From positions 1,426,001 to 1,490,000 of the forward strand of contig JASVEC010000008.1 in the NCBI GenBank assembly GCA_030770535.1: 64,000 bases of DNA, in the 5' to 3' direction. This document shows positions 1-11,791 of this stretch, one piece after another. The stretch comes from Batkoa obscura. Its lineage: Eukaryota > Entomophthoromycota > Entomophthoromycetes > Entomophthorales > Batkoaceae. The translations under genes and the position numbers were made by a program. Under the pieces are notes generated by a model that ran no database searches, was not told where the DNA came from, and saw nothing but the letters and a program-made list of their open reading frames with translations. Within the stretch, counting starts at the first letter, position 1; every line of letters begins with the position of its first letter.

Positions 1-1358
1 TTAAACAAAAAAATACATCTCATATATTCTTCTTTAAAGCGGGAAATTTATAATTCGGGAAGACCTCAATTACTTGGCCGGTGCTCTTGTAATCTGCTTT
101 CACATAACTATTCACAATACCTTCTTTAATATTTTATTCTTTTACACTCTTTCAAAATTTAAATAAACCACTTCGGCTTTTAGCTTTGAACTTCTAAGTA
201 TTACATAAAAGTATCCAAGACTACAAACGCATTATAATAAATTAATTTTACACAGCACCTGAGGATGTTTTTTTGGTTTCATTGCTTTTTCCATTTTTTA
301 AGCGCTATTTGAGCGGAAAGATTATTAGTAAAATTCTTAAATAAAAAAATACATCCCCACCTATTTATTTTAATTTGTTATATTTATGCTTTTTAACCGC
401 TTTGACAACTTGATAGAGACTTTAATTGTAGTTTTAAGCATAATGCTATTGTAATTTACTTTATAGAGGTTTTCTGTATCTAATACTATAAACATGATTT
501 TTTTACTGTTTGAGCCTTTTAAAAATATAAAACATATTTAAAATATATTCTAAAGGATGTTTATTGTATTCTATTTTTAAAATTATTATCTAATTTAAGC
601 TCAAAGTTTATAACAAAATATTTTCCTTTCTCAAAATTGAAATAAGAAATGCCATACAAAAATACTATATAGACACACACCTCATTTACCACTGCTTACT
701 TTTATCGCTCACTCTCTTTCAAGTATCAAATTTTATCATCAGAAATAAAGCATTTGGGAGCTTATCGGCTCTTTCTACTTTAATAAAATCAAAAAAATTC
801 CAGATCCTCGAAATAATTGTATTAAGGGATATTTAACAGTCACACTTTTGATATTTGTAAATTAACTTGAAATTAATCTGATTCAATTTTGTGTATTTAT
901 ATTAAAATATCAGTTTTAAAAATTATATCCTTAATTAGTGATGATCATATAGTTTGTTAAAACAATAATATAAAAAGGACTAATTGACGTTATTTTAGAA
1001 GCAAGGATGCTTTGAGTTTAATATAGTCGCAAAGATAAAATAACAACATAAGTATAGTATAAATTATGTAAATAAGCTTATAAAAAAATAATTAATGGTT
1101 AGTTTATTAATGTAGATAATGAATGCACAAAAACAAAAAATTAAATATAAAATAAAATCTGTAAAGCAAATAAGAATACATTTTAACAAAAGTATGAAAT
1201 GATGTAAAGAATAAAATAATTATACAATATAAAAGAAACTTCAAAGAAACTATGATAAGGCCATCTACCTTATGACTACCAGAAACAAAAGAACCACACT
1301 TTTATCTTTTTCCCCGCTCCAGCATAAATATTTAATAAACTATCCCAGTTCTATTATT
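1..1358. other. Intergenic, no gene seen
   Basis: AT-rich sequence downstream of ATG1. Neither strand holds a convincing coding exon. The only structured item is a MITE copy at about 260-359. Confidence 0.6.
260..359 (+). mobile_element. Fold-back MITE, copy 1
   Basis: About 100 bp with a GAGGATGT left end and an ACATCCCCA right end, plus the family core AAGCGCTATTTGAGCGGAAA. It matches nine other copies in the window over its whole length. It has no coding capacity. Confidence 0.85.
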
Positions 1359-3978
1359 TCACTCTTTTTTACGCAATAGCTCTAACTGTTCAAATTTTTT
1401 AAGTGCTAAAATAGTATTAAAATAAGCAATTAAAATATAAGCTAAAACTTACTTGTTTCCACTTTTAAAAGATCTTCTGGTGATAGTACACCATCCTGTG
1501 GTGTTCTAAATTGGATAGCTTGTAGCATCCAAATCGCAGTTCTAAAACTTGACTCATTACTTCGACTATCGTCATTTACCATTTCTCTGACAGCCGCTTC
1601 TCGGCCCTAAAAATAAAATTAGATTTAAAAACAAAAAAATTGACAGGTTACTTACTACCTCGCAAGCATGCTTTAATATCAACTTATCAGTGTTGGTATT
1701 TTTTGTTTTTAAGGAATCTTCATTAAGGAAGGGCTGAATAAACTCTATTTTTTCCATACAATCTTTAATTTTTACATTAAGCCAATCTACTCTTTCAGTA
1801 AGTCGTGGAGGGTTGGGCTTACGTTTTTCGTTCTTGGGATTGATGATCTCTTTCCAGTAGTCAGTCATTTTTTCATACGCTTCCTCTAACATTGACAGTG
1901 ATTTGGAGTATAACAAATAAGCCTCATAAGCTAATTTTCCTGTACTTGAGTTTGCTTCTAAATCATGTGGCTCAGAGCTATTTTTTTGTTTTTGACCATC
2001 TGAAGATTCACTGCTTTTTGACTTCAATTTTTCCAATTTAATATCTGCAATACTCACTACTGAATAAGATTGACAAGCTAACTGTTGAACTTCTTTTAGA
2101 GCCTTTTCCTCACTAGAATTACTTGGTTCATAGCTCAAAGGAAAAAACACTTTATCTGAATCAGACCTGTATTGGGTGTTCGGAGGAGATAGCCCTTTGC
2201 TTCCAAATAACTTTAAAGATGCCAAGCTTATCGCTTTAGCTAACGCTGTAGCCGCGTTGGACCCAACTGTCCAACCATTTTCGGGATTAGACCCTTCATT
2301 CTTACCATTTGAGCCAGGTATAAACCTCGGAACTGACTCCTTTTCATTTATTTCTTTTGGAGAACCAGAGTTTTGTGTGTCGCCATTACTAAATTTTCGA
2401 ACGCCGTTTTGATTCTGTATCCTAACAGGATTGCTTCTTTTTTGAGCTTCCGAAGAGTTTATTTTTAGATTCCTAAGGTCATTCTCAGTTTCAATTAGAA
2501 CATAATCATTGTCAAAATCCTCATCTTCTTGTTCATTTATTTTTTCTTGCCTGAGATGTATTTCGTTACTAAGGTTTGAATTTGTGCGCAAATGTGTAGA
2601 CATTCTCTTATCTGTTACAGCCTTATCCTTTTTATTGTCCCCGTTAAGGAAAGACAATGATGAACTTTTCCTTAAATTCGATCCAGCGAAATCAATTAAA
2701 TGGCTATAAGATGCTTGTTCCATTTCTGCTAAATGAGATAAATACTTTTTAAATGGTATAAATAAAAATCTTACTGTTATCAGGACGCCTTATAGAGAAC
2801 AACTCTTCATTTATTATTGGTGGTGGTTCTATTATTGTTCTTTGTACAGCGGGATGTTCAAAAAAATTAGAAAAACTTATCCTGTTTTCAGGTTCTTGGA
2901 TTAATAGTGAACGAATCAAAGATTTTATATCTTCTGGTATTGTTTGCCTAGGGCGCGTAAAACTGGTAACATTATCAGTAAGCTTTTCTCCAGGGAAGTT
3001 AATAATGTTTTTCCCATTTTTTATTACCCTGAGTAAATCACTTGTTCCTTTCGCACTGAAGGGTGGCCCACCTGTTATCATTTCGTATAAAACTGCCCCA
3101 ATACTCCAAAGATCTGCTGAAGCATCATAGCTAAATCCTAAAAGAACTTCAGGTGCCATATATAGCGGTGATCCACATACAGTATCTGTCATAGATTGAG
3201 TTGGTAGATATTTTGCAAACCCAAAATCACCAACTTTCAATTGAGGGAGTGAGTTTATTAGATTGGATGCCTCTGTAGAATCGTGATTAAATAATTCTTC
3301 TTTCGGAGGGGATAACAATATATTCTAGAAAATATAAGATATAAGTGATGTTAAAACAATCTTAAATTACTTGAGGCTTTAAATCTCTATGTATTAGACT
3401 ATTTTTCCTAAGAAATCTGAATGCAGAAGCTATTGTGATTTTAGAATTTAAATAATAAATTTTAATTAGTCCTACCTAATTGTTTTAAAAAATGCCTAAA
3501 GATAATTTCATTAAGGCCACCTCCAGGACCTTTTGTTCCTATTTGTTTTTTTCCTTTCTTTATGTAATCTGACAAATCGCCTAAGGCGCAGAGTTCCATT
3601 ATTATAAGTATTTCGTTATCACGTCTCTAAATCCTAATTTAACCTTTATCATTTATAGCGGATAAATTAAATACCTCAACTTCAATTAGTGAGACGATAT
3701 TAGGATGCTTAAGTTTTTTTAAAATCATTATTTCGTCTTCCATACTTTGTTTTATTTTGCCTTCAAGCTTGTTCTTGTGTATTATTTTCACAGCAACCTG
3801 TTCATTTGTTTTCTAAAATTTTAAGTTAAAATAAATTTTGGCTAAATCAAATAATAGCTACTAGATTATATCCCCGGCGAACCGTAGCAAAGCTACCTCG
3901 TCCGATCTCGTCTTGAATCTCGTAATTCCTTTCAAAATTGTATTTCATAGACCAAGCCTCTTTTCGAAATTGTGACAT
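1359..3978 (-). CDS. ATG1: Atg1/ULK-type autophagy serine/threonine kinase
   Basis: Initiates autophagy as the kinase of the Atg1-Atg13 complex. The first exon (ATG at about 3978) gives a Gly-rich loop, [11 protein letters not shown]. Later exons give [10 protein letters not shown] after the hinge, the catalytic loop HRDLKPQ, then VGDFGFAK (DFG) and [11 protein letters not shown]. The position, length and [20 protein letters not shown] activation segment fit Atg1. A long polar linker rich in Ser, Asn and Lys follows (about 2100-2720). The C-terminal helical part contains [11 protein letters not shown], as in the tandem MIT domain that binds Atg13. About eight exons are separated by introns of 40-60 bp. 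The last exon, from the acceptor near 1410, ends in [11 protein letters not shown], with the stop at 1359-1361. Exon joins were made by eye, so the exact middle boundaries are tentative; the family call is firm. Confidence 0.9.
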
Positions 3979-5995
3979 ATTACAAGACTTTAAATATTTA
4001 GGTGTGGTGCTTATGAAGTTGAATATATGTTGGTGTAATTAAAATAAGTGTGAAATAAGTCAACTGTAAAATTAAAGCAAGTTAAATACAAATCAAATCA
4101 GAACAGAATTAAGTTTTAAATTTTTTATAAGTGGTTTATGTTGTAAAGTAAATTAAAAAGGTAAAATGAATTTTGAAAAAAAAGCTTGATGAAAGCATAA
4201 ATGATCAATCATAAAACCTTAAACCAAAAGTTGAAGCTTTGATTAGCTAAAAGTTAGCAGTGGGCAAAATTTATTGAAATGGCTTAAATTAAAATCACAC
4301 AACAACTTTTTTTTTGACGCAATATTGTAAGCAGTGATTTTTTGAATTTGGTTTATTATTGCCCTTTAAATTTGGAGCAAAAACCGAAATTCATAGTTGA
4401 TTTTGTAAACAGGGGGTAGGCTAAGCATGGGAAGGTCTTTACTTCAACGAATTAAGTTGTTGGATTTTAGTGATATAATAAGGTGGCCTTTATGATTGGA
4501 TATTGTAGCTAAGCGTTGTTTTAGACTCTAGTGATTCTAGCTAATAAACGACAGTCTAATTGTCTCCAGTTAAAGTTTAATCCAATTAAATCCAAACCTT
4601 TTACCAAGCGAACAGCATCTTTGCTGCGATAATTGAGGCCAATAATTTAGACTGAACACATGGAAAATACTTTAAATTTTGCATAAACTGCTACATGTGT
4701 ATTATGGGGTACTTTAAAAAAATTAAAGCTCAAATATTTTAATTCTTGAGATTTATTTAGTAAAAATTTATTAAATGAAAATGTTTAATTTGATAAAGCT
4801 AAATAAATTATAATTTCAGCATGAGTCGAATATTTAACAGTATATATAGATACTAAAAGAACAACTAGAACTATTGATGTTTGAGTATCTACCTAGTTTG
4901 ATTATATTACAATTATAAACAAGATTTAAGATTTTAAAAGGGGTCAAAATTTAAAACTCAACTATGATATTAATAGTGACAATTAATTTCGAACTCAGAT
5001 ATTTCGACTGCTCCAGTTCTATCGAGATCTATTTAATTGTTCACTTAAGAACAAAATTTACTAAAATTAGGCTTTTTTAAAGCCAAATAAACAAATTATT
5101 TGTTCGAAAAACCACCGCAAATTGGGTTACAATAAAGTCGCAGCAACTGTAAAGCTCTAACAATTTTAATAATTTCACTTTAAATAAAATAGTGTATTTT
5201 CAAAATTAAATTTTCTTAAGGAAATGCTTATTTTGATAACAAAGTAACTAAAACATAATATTACAAGCTATTTTATGTCATTATCCAATTCAATGCTTTA
5301 AAAAGAATATAAAAATAAAAAAATTGGTAGTTAATAGCGATATATAGGTTTTAGCACTTTAATAATTTAAATTAATATGGTGACTTAAATGGTAACTTTG
5401 TACTATATTGTGATATTTGAAGATCATAAATAATAATATACTTAAATGTTATAAAGGCTTTGAATTTTGAATTGTTTTTTATCCTAAATAAATTAAATAT
5501 TAAACAAATAGAAATTTTTAAAATAGTGCCCCATGAAAAAATTAAACTTTATTAATAGCATATAACATTTACATATAAGTACAGTAATATAACTATAATA
5601 ACAAAGTCTTTGATATGTTTTTATTTGTATATTAAAAATTAAAAGTTTGTTAATGTAGTGAAAACATATTAACGGTTACATATATTTAGCTCTATAAAAG
5701 CTTACTATCATAAAAAGCACAAAAACATCAAAGCGAATATAAGGAAGAATAATAAAAAGGATGTCTCAGTAAAAAGTTTCTAAAGAGCCATTATATTTGA
5801 ATTTTTTATTTCAAAAGAAGCAGGCAGGCACCCAAAAGTTTTCTTTTAAAAATTTATTTTTCTTGTTTTATACAGTTATATTTGTAATGATTGAATACCT
5901 TTTTGTTTATTAAGCTTTAAAGCATTCTATAACTATACATTTAATAATAAATTTAAATTTAATTAAAAGTCTACACAAATTTAAATCCATTTAAT
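3979..5995. other. Intergenic, no gene seen
   Basis: Two kilobases of AT-rich DNA between the ATG1 start and the 3' end of the first AA11-like gene. There is no open frame with codon structure, no MITE copy and no obvious repeat. The ATG1 promoter must lie in its left part. Confidence 0.5.
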
Positions 5996-6631
5996 TCAAG
6001 GTTTAATAGTAATAATAGGACGTTTATCAAATAATTCCCTACGATCACCTTGATAAAATTCAGGGAATAAAGGATAACCTGGTAAATTACCCACCAAATT
6101 TTGAGGTCCAGTAATGGAGCCTCCAACCTTACCACCGGTGATTTTGATATCTACACAATTCATATAATATTCCCGATTACCAATAGCATTAAGCCAAGTC
6201 CAAGTTAATACTACATTGTCCGAAGGTGGAGCATCGGCTGGAATAGTTACTGGGAAAGTGATACCTTGTCTAAAACATTCACGTATAACGGTACTTAAAA
6301 CGACAATAGTTTTAGCATTATCATAAGAAATACCGAATTGACAATGACCACCATCATGTTTATTAGCGCCATCAACGTTAGCAAATTTCACATTGATAGT
6401 TTGGCCAGCCGCATAGGTGGCTTGTATAGGCCCTTGTTTAGCTCCTTTACATGGGAATGGATAGTCAAAATGATTGGAAGTACCATGGGGCGCATTTAAA
6501 TCCCAATCAACGTCATCCTTGGATTGATAGTATTTACTATACTGAGAACGACGTGGTGCTGGAGTTTGGATTTCCATATGTGATGTTACACACAATGCAA
6601 ATAAGGAGTATAAAACGGTGCTAAGTTTCAT
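5996..6631 (-). CDS. Secreted AA11-like lytic polysaccharide monooxygenase (copy A)
   Basis: Probable copper enzyme that oxidatively cleaves chitin or a related wall glycan outside the cell. The 211-residue single-exon protein begins with a signal peptide (residues 1-17). Cleavage would expose His18 in HMEIQ, as the histidine brace requires. The second brace His is His92 in NKHDGGHCQFG. The axial Tyr is Tyr156 in GNREYYMNC, which matches the AA11 hallmark GNREMYMNC. Cys61, Cys97, Cys119 and Cys159 are placed for disulfides. A conserved tail (LPGYPLFPEFY to the final RPIITIKP) is shared by all four local paralogues. Its promoter is nearly the same as that of copy D in the other arm. Assignment to AA11 proper rather than a sister LPMO family is from motifs only. 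Confidence 0.85.
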   Translation of the reverse strand: MKLSTVLYSLFALCVTSHMEIQTPAPRRSQYSKYYQSKDDVDWDLNAPHGTSNHFDYPFPCKGAKQGPIQATYAAGQTINVKFANVDGANKHDGGHCQFGISYDNAKTIVVLSTVIRECFRQGITFPVTIPADAPPSDNVVLTWTWLNAIGNREYYMNCVDIKITGGKVGGSITGPQNLVGNLPGYPLFPEFYQGDRRELFDKRPIITIKP

Positions 6632-6705
6632 TTTTTTATGATACTTAATTCTAATGAAATGTGAGAAAATCTAGAATTTATATACTCTCATTATTTGACA
6701 AGGGT
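6632..6705 (-). promoter_or_regulatory. Core promoter of copy A, shared with copy D
   Basis: On the minus strand a CCTTGTCAAATAATGAG block is followed by AGTATATAAA (a TATA box) and then by CATTTCATTAGAATTAAG next to the ATG. The same order and nearly the same bases precede copy D at about 20861-20932. Preservation between the arms suggests a functional core promoter and 5' leader. Confidence 0.6.
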
Positions 6706-7845
6706 AAAAAGAAACTTGAAAGAAATGTAATGAAAAATATCAACATGCATAATTATTTTTAGGTTTTATTATATAAATATATAACTGTTACCTCAAACTT
6801 TGTAAATATATAAATATGAGGTTTAATATCATTTGTTATACATCATCACATACTTCTTTTAATCTAGAAACATACCTAGAAAATTCTTCGTGACTTGATC
6901 TACCATTATTTTTAAATTAGGTCTTAATAAATTTCTATAATAAGCATATCATGTAGAAATGAGTGATTTTAGCTAAGTAAATTCTCATCTCCAGCTATTT
7001 CCTAATATTGAAATAACCACTTTCCTTTAGTCTTATGAGCCCTGTTAAATTAGAATTTCACCGTTTATAGTGGATTTACTTATTGTTTACTCTGTACATA
7101 TATTTTCATATAGCTTAATTGCATTTCTATAGATATTTTATAGCTTAATTGCACTCTTTTAAATTTCGTAATTTTGTAAATCGTATATTTAAAACTACTA
7201 TTTTGATAACAAAAGTTCTAATTGTAAACCTTGAGTATATTAACAACTTTCAGTATCTTTATTGAAGAAAACGAAAGTTAATATTAGGGGTAAGATTCAT
7301 AATATTTCAATAATGGATTCAATTCTCATAATAGTAAAGTATACTTTGGTCCTAAAGTACCAATGGTTACTGTAATATGACTGAAAAAATTTCAATCATA
7401 ATACAATAAAACTAACCATTTAAAAGCGATTCTTTAGTATGTCATATTGCATTTAAATTATCTTTAAATGAACCACAATTTAATTACTAACATTCTACCT
7501 TATTTAATAGTTTATTCTTTATACATTTAAAAAATCGAATTTAGATGGGATTAAATCAAATTAAATCATCAATAGTTTTAAAAACAGGAAACTTGTTTTT
7601 AAAGTGAAATATTCTTCTATTCCAATATTAACATAGATCACCATTACTTTCACATCTCTTTTTTACATAAAATCAACCACATACTTATTTCTCTTTTGCT
7701 TTACTAACAAAAGCGCTTGGGTGTTCTCTAAATAAAAACATTTCCGAGGTTTTAAGGAAAATAAAATGTTATAATATCATTCAATATAAATACAGTTAAA
7801 ATGAAGCTACATTTAGCATACAGAATTCAATTTTTATTAGTATAT
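6706..7845. other. Intergenic region between AA11-like copies A and B
   Basis: No gene seen. It is alignable in patches, in reverse complement, with 19815-20750 between copies C and D, so it is duplicated noncoding DNA. Short direct repeats of TAGCTTAATTGCA occur near 7112-7155. Confidence 0.55.
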
Positions 7846-8481
7846 TTAAGGTTTAATAGTAATGATAGGACGTTTATCAAATAATTCCCTACGATCACCT
7901 TGATAAAATTCAGGGAATAAAGGATAACCTGGTAAATTACCCACCAAATTTTGAGGTCCAGTAATGGAGCCTCCAACCTTACCACCGGTGATTTTGATAT
8001 CTACACAATTCATATAATATTCCCGATTACCAATAGCATTAAGCCAAGTCCAAGTTAATACTGCGTTACTAGCAGGGGCTGCATCGGCTGGAATAGTTAC
8101 TGGGAAAGTGATACCTTGTCTAAAACATTCACGTATAACCGTTTTTAATACAACAATAGTTTTAGCATTATCATAAGAAATACCGAATTGACAATGACCA
8201 CCATCATGTTTATTAGCACCAGCAACATCAGCAAATTGGACATTGATAGTTGAACCAGCTGCGTAAGTGGCTTGTATAGGCCCTTGTTTAGCTCCTTTAC
8301 ATGGGAATGGATAGTCAAAATGATTGGAAGTACCATGGGGCGCATTTAAATCCCAGTCAACATCATCTTTTGACTGATAATAACTACTATATTGAGAACG
8401 ACGTGGAGCAGGGCTTTGGATTTCCATATGTGATGTTACACATAAAGCTAATAAAGAATATACTATGGTATTTAATTTCAT
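7846..8481 (-). CDS. Secreted AA11-like lytic polysaccharide monooxygenase (copy B)
   Basis: Same architecture as copy A: signal peptide MKLNTIVYSLLALCVTS, predicted mature His in HMEIQSPAPRRS, brace motif NKHDGGHCQFG, GNREYYMNC with the axial Tyr, and the conserved C-terminal tail. An in-frame ATG lies five codons upstream (8494-8496). I chose 8481 because all paralogues start with MKL directly. DNA from 7865 to 8062 is identical to 6015-6212 of copy A, whereas patches farther 5' differ, which indicates local conversion. The ASNAV segment near residue 140 differs from copy A. It is the inverted-repeat partner of copy C. Its role is probably oxidative attack on chitin-like polymers. Confidence 0.84.
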   Translation of the reverse strand: MKLNTIVYSLLALCVTSHMEIQSPAPRRSQYSSYYQSKDDVDWDLNAPHGTSNHFDYPFPCKGAKQGPIQATYAAGSTINVQFADVAGANKHDGGHCQFGISYDNAKTIVVLKTVIRECFRQGITFPVTIPADAAPASNAVLTWTWLNAIGNREYYMNCVDIKITGGKVGGSITGPQNLVGNLPGYPLFPEFYQGDRRELFDKRPIITIKP

Positions 8482-10672
8482 TATATAAAATTTCAAATAA
8501 AAAAGGATGATAATCCATTAAATAACTCAACGATAGCTTTTATACTTCAATAAATGTTATATTTTAGCATCTTTCTTTATAAAGAAATTTTAAATATTAT
8601 AGTGACGCTTTATTTCTATACTTTTAGTGGTTTGAAGTAATGACATATTACTCTTCCATATGATGACCATTAGTTTATATTTAGAATGAGGTATAATAGC
8701 CTTAACTATAAATATATTTATGGTTTAGAGTTATTTTTTTTAAAATGCTTTATTGTATTGCTATTATTACCTTAATGGAAACCCCATGGACCCTTAGTTT
8801 TCATTTGACTTTAGTCATAGTAATAAACTTAGAACCTAATGACAAGATCATTTATTAAATTTCAATTTCATAGCGCACTATTTTTTTCTTAACATTGCTA
8901 AATTTTAATTTTAATAGAAAATGAATTTTTTTATTTTAAATTAAACTTACTTTTTATTTATGTGTGGATGGTAATCATTAACTGAGTTTTCTCCTTTTCA
9001 CTGTTAAATTCATTTTTTAATAAATTTAATGTATCTATGTAATAAGAATTTTAATTTAAAAAACCTGGTATTTTAAAGAATTTATTAATATCTTGTTGGG
9101 AGCTAATATATTCTATTATATTCTAATTATCAGAGTATCCGATCTCCATTTTTTCCCTTTATATAAATAAACTTACCAATTTAAAACACTGTTTTCTTAT
9201 TATAAATTCTTATCGTTTTTACTATTAAATTATTTGTTATCTATATAAATTTTAACTAGTTTTTTTATTTGTTTTATTATTATTTTCTATGCTTGTTTCC
9301 TACTCAGTTTAAATTTCGCTAGAATACTAGTTGAGAAGATTCTATTCTCATTTATCTAAAAAGTTTTCACTTTTAAAGTGCTTGTAAAATTCCATTCTAA
9401 ACTAGCAACTTTATTAAAGCATTAGTTTACAAAGATTTTTTCTATTACTTTAACTGGTAAGTAATGAAGGATAGTAGTTTTTGAAATATATAGATCGTAA
9501 AACTATAATAACAAAATTTAAAGCCTCTACCATATCTTTGGTAATCATTAGCCTCTATGCTTTTACTCAAATATTAAAATAGAAATAAAGTGTTATTTAT
9601 AATTAAAAAAGTAATCTTCTATATCCTTAGAAGATATAGAAAGCTCCCAAATATCTTACTAAACGTAAAATTAATGACATTGACGAAGATGAGATAGGAC
9701 TGCATCATATGAGTTTCTATCGACATAAGTTGTGGATTAGTTTTGATTATAAGTTATAAAAATTTCATTTAGTTATTGAATTTTCTAATTAATAAAAAGG
9801 AAAGCTATTAAAGGACAGTAATTCTAAACATACTAACTGGAAGTTTTTAATTATGTAAAGATAGAAAACTATATAAACCAAGTTTTGTCTAGCCCTTTAT
9901 CTTGATATGGATTTTAAAACTTTGATTGTTTAAAAGATATATAAATAAACTAGTATTTTCACTACTATTATTAACTTAAAAAAGGTTGAGAAAGTAATTT
10001 CTATAGAAATTAATCGAACTTTACTCATTCAAACTATCAATATATATAAAACAAAAGCTCATTTGAAACAATCTCTTGCTCTTAAATCAAAATAGTAGCA
10101 TTTTATATACTTTTACTTTGATAATCGTTTGTGTAGAAACTGTTTGTTAATATTATGGTGATGTATTTTTTTGTTCAAGCGTTTTACTAACAATTTTTCC
10201 ACTCAAATAGCGCTCAAAAAATGGAAAAAATGATGAAACCAAAAAAAACATCCCCTTATGTTTTAAAAAATTGAACAATTTTTTAGCATACTTAAAAATC
10301 CCAAAAAATTCATCACATTTTGTGCAACGTCATAACACCAAAATCATAAGAAATTAGAAACATAAAAATAACCTATTAACAAATATATTATTATCAATAT
10401 TAAATAACATTGGTAACATAAATTAATATTATTAAAATTAATAAATGATAAAAATCAAATAACATTTATAAACCCTATTTAGTCTCGAGCCCTAAAGCTT
10501 CTTTATTAAAGAAAGATATCAACTGAAACAATTAATATAAATAAAGAAATTTTTAAAAAAAAAATCAAAAGATAGTATCATTTGATATAATTTGAAAAAA
10601 TAATATTAAAAGGTATAAAAGCAAGTCCAACTCCTAATCCAAATAATAACAATCATAAACCCAAATTTCAAA
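8482..10672. other. Intergenic, no gene; inverted-repeat edge and one MITE
   Basis: The first 330 bp is the copy B promoter, with recognisable similarity to the copy C promoter (TATAAAAGC and CGTTGAGT elements). The rest is AT-rich with no coding exon seen, apart from MITE copy 2 at about 10156-10256. Confidence 0.55.
10156..10256 (-). mobile_element. Fold-back MITE, copy 2
   Basis: Reverse-orientation copy with left end TGGTGATGT and right end ACATCCCCT. It is flanked by TTA and TTA, consistent with a TA target duplication. The core reads CACTCAAATAGCGCT on this strand. Confidence 0.85.
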
Positions 10673-11725
10673 ATGGTTACTTTTAAAGCCGCCGTTATAC
10701 AGGCTGCTTCTGTTGCCTTTGACTTAGAAGCCACATTAACCAAGCTTGAATCTTTAGTTCAAGAAGCCAGCTCCAATGGTGCAAAACTCCTTGTCTTCCC
10801 CGAAGCTTTTTTGGGAGGTTATCCTAAAGGCACCACCTTTGAAGCCTATATTGGTGGTCGTACCCAAGAGGGTAGAGAATGGTTTAACCGCTATTATCAA
10901 AATAGTATTCAATTACCTAGTCCTGAATTGGATCGATTAATTGCTATAGCTAAAAAATATCAAGTTATGTTAGTTATTGGAATCATTGAAAGAGATGGAT
11001 ATACACTTTATTGTACAATAATCCATATTGATTCACAATTAGGCTACCTTGGTAAACATCGAAAAGTGATGCCCACTGCAGCTGAAAAATTAATTTGGGG
11101 ATTTGGTGATGCTTCAACATTATCAGTATTTGATACAGCATTAGGTAAATTAGGTTCTGTTATTTGTTGGGAAAATTATATGCCATTGTTGAGAATGACG
11201 ATGTATTATAAGGGGATTCAATTATATTGTGCTCCTACAGCCGATGACCGAGATAGTTGGGTAGCTAGTATGCAGCATATTGCTAAAGAAGGTCGTTGTT
11301 TTGTGTTCTCATCTTGTCAGTTTAATCGTCGAAAAGATTATCCAACAGATTATCCAACTTTATTAAACGAGGATTTAGAAACAATTTATTTTAGAGGGGG
11401 TTCTTGTATTGTTAATCCAATGGGTGAGTTACTTGCGGGGCCTAATTTTGAAAAAGAAACAATTTTGTATGCCGATATTGATATGGATGATATCGTTAGA
11501 TATCATTGGGAATTTGATGTTGTTGGTCATTATTCTAGACCCGATCTATTTCAGCTGAATGTTAATGAAAATGTACAAAGTAATGTTATTATTAATAGTA
11601 ATGGGAGGGAGTATAATAATAATAACAATAATAACAATAATAACAATAATAATAATAATAATAGTCAACAAATTCAAACCACTAAAAGTACTATTGAATC
11701 TATAACCAGTGGTAATTTACTTTAA
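10673..11725 (+). CDS. Nitrilase / cyanide-hydratase-type C-N hydrolase
   Basis: Thiol hydrolase of branch 1 of the nitrilase superfamily, converting nitriles to acids or amides. The 350-residue single exon shows the full catalytic triad: Glu44 in VFPEAFLGGYPKG, Lys131 in KHRKVMPT and Cys165 in ICWENYMPLLR. The FPEAFLGGYP and CWENYMP blocks are those of true nitrilases and cyanide hydratases rather than omega-amidases. The C-terminus carries a run of about 16 Asn encoded by an AAT/AAC repeat, beyond the core fold. The promoter has a TATAAAAGC box at about 10615-10623. It lies between the arms of the AA11-like inverted duplication. Whether it acts on plant nitriles, cyanide or another substrate cannot be read from sequence. 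Confidence 0.88.
   Translation: MVTFKAAVIQAASVAFDLEATLTKLESLVQEASSNGAKLLVFPEAFLGGYPKGTTFEAYIGGRTQEGREWFNRYYQNSIQLPSPELDRLIAIAKKYQVMLVIGIIERDGYTLYCTIIHIDSQLGYLGKHRKVMPTAAEKLIWGFGDASTLSVFDTALGKLGSVICWENYMPLLRMTMYYKGIQLYCAPTADDRDSWVASMQHIAKEGRCFVFSSCQFNRRKDYPTDYPTLLNEDLETIYFRGGSCIVNPMGELLAGPNFEKETILYADIDMDDIVRYHWEFDVVGHYSRPDLFQLNVNENVQSNVIINSNGREYNNNNNNNNNNNNNNNNSQQIQTTKSTIESITSGNLL
11613..11663 (+). repeat. AAT/AAC trinucleotide repeat encoding poly-Asn
   Basis: About 17 AAT or AAC codons in frame near the end of the nitrilase gene. AAC codons are interspersed, so the tract is not a pure slippage product. It is likely length-variable. Confidence 0.85.
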
Positions 11726-11791
11726 TAATCATTTTTTTAAAATAAATAAATTTCTATTATATATTTTATATATTCCACTTGAACTTTATTT

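Larger units (their letters stand above)
5996..8810 (-). repeat. Left arm of a large inverted duplication
   Basis: Carries two AA11-like genes and their promoters. The intergenic part also matches the right arm (about 18890-21568) in reverse complement. Examples are the block around 7010-7080, which contains a CTTTAGTCTTATGAG stretch, and the block near 7340-7380. Homology fades near 8810, just beyond a shared ACTAAGGGTCCA. Noncoding similarity is patchy, so the duplication is not recent. Confidence 0.75.

Noticed and set aside
8482-8496. Upstream ATG adding MKFYI to AA11-like copy B
   Set aside because: The three paralogues begin at MKL, and the extra residues do not improve the signal peptide.
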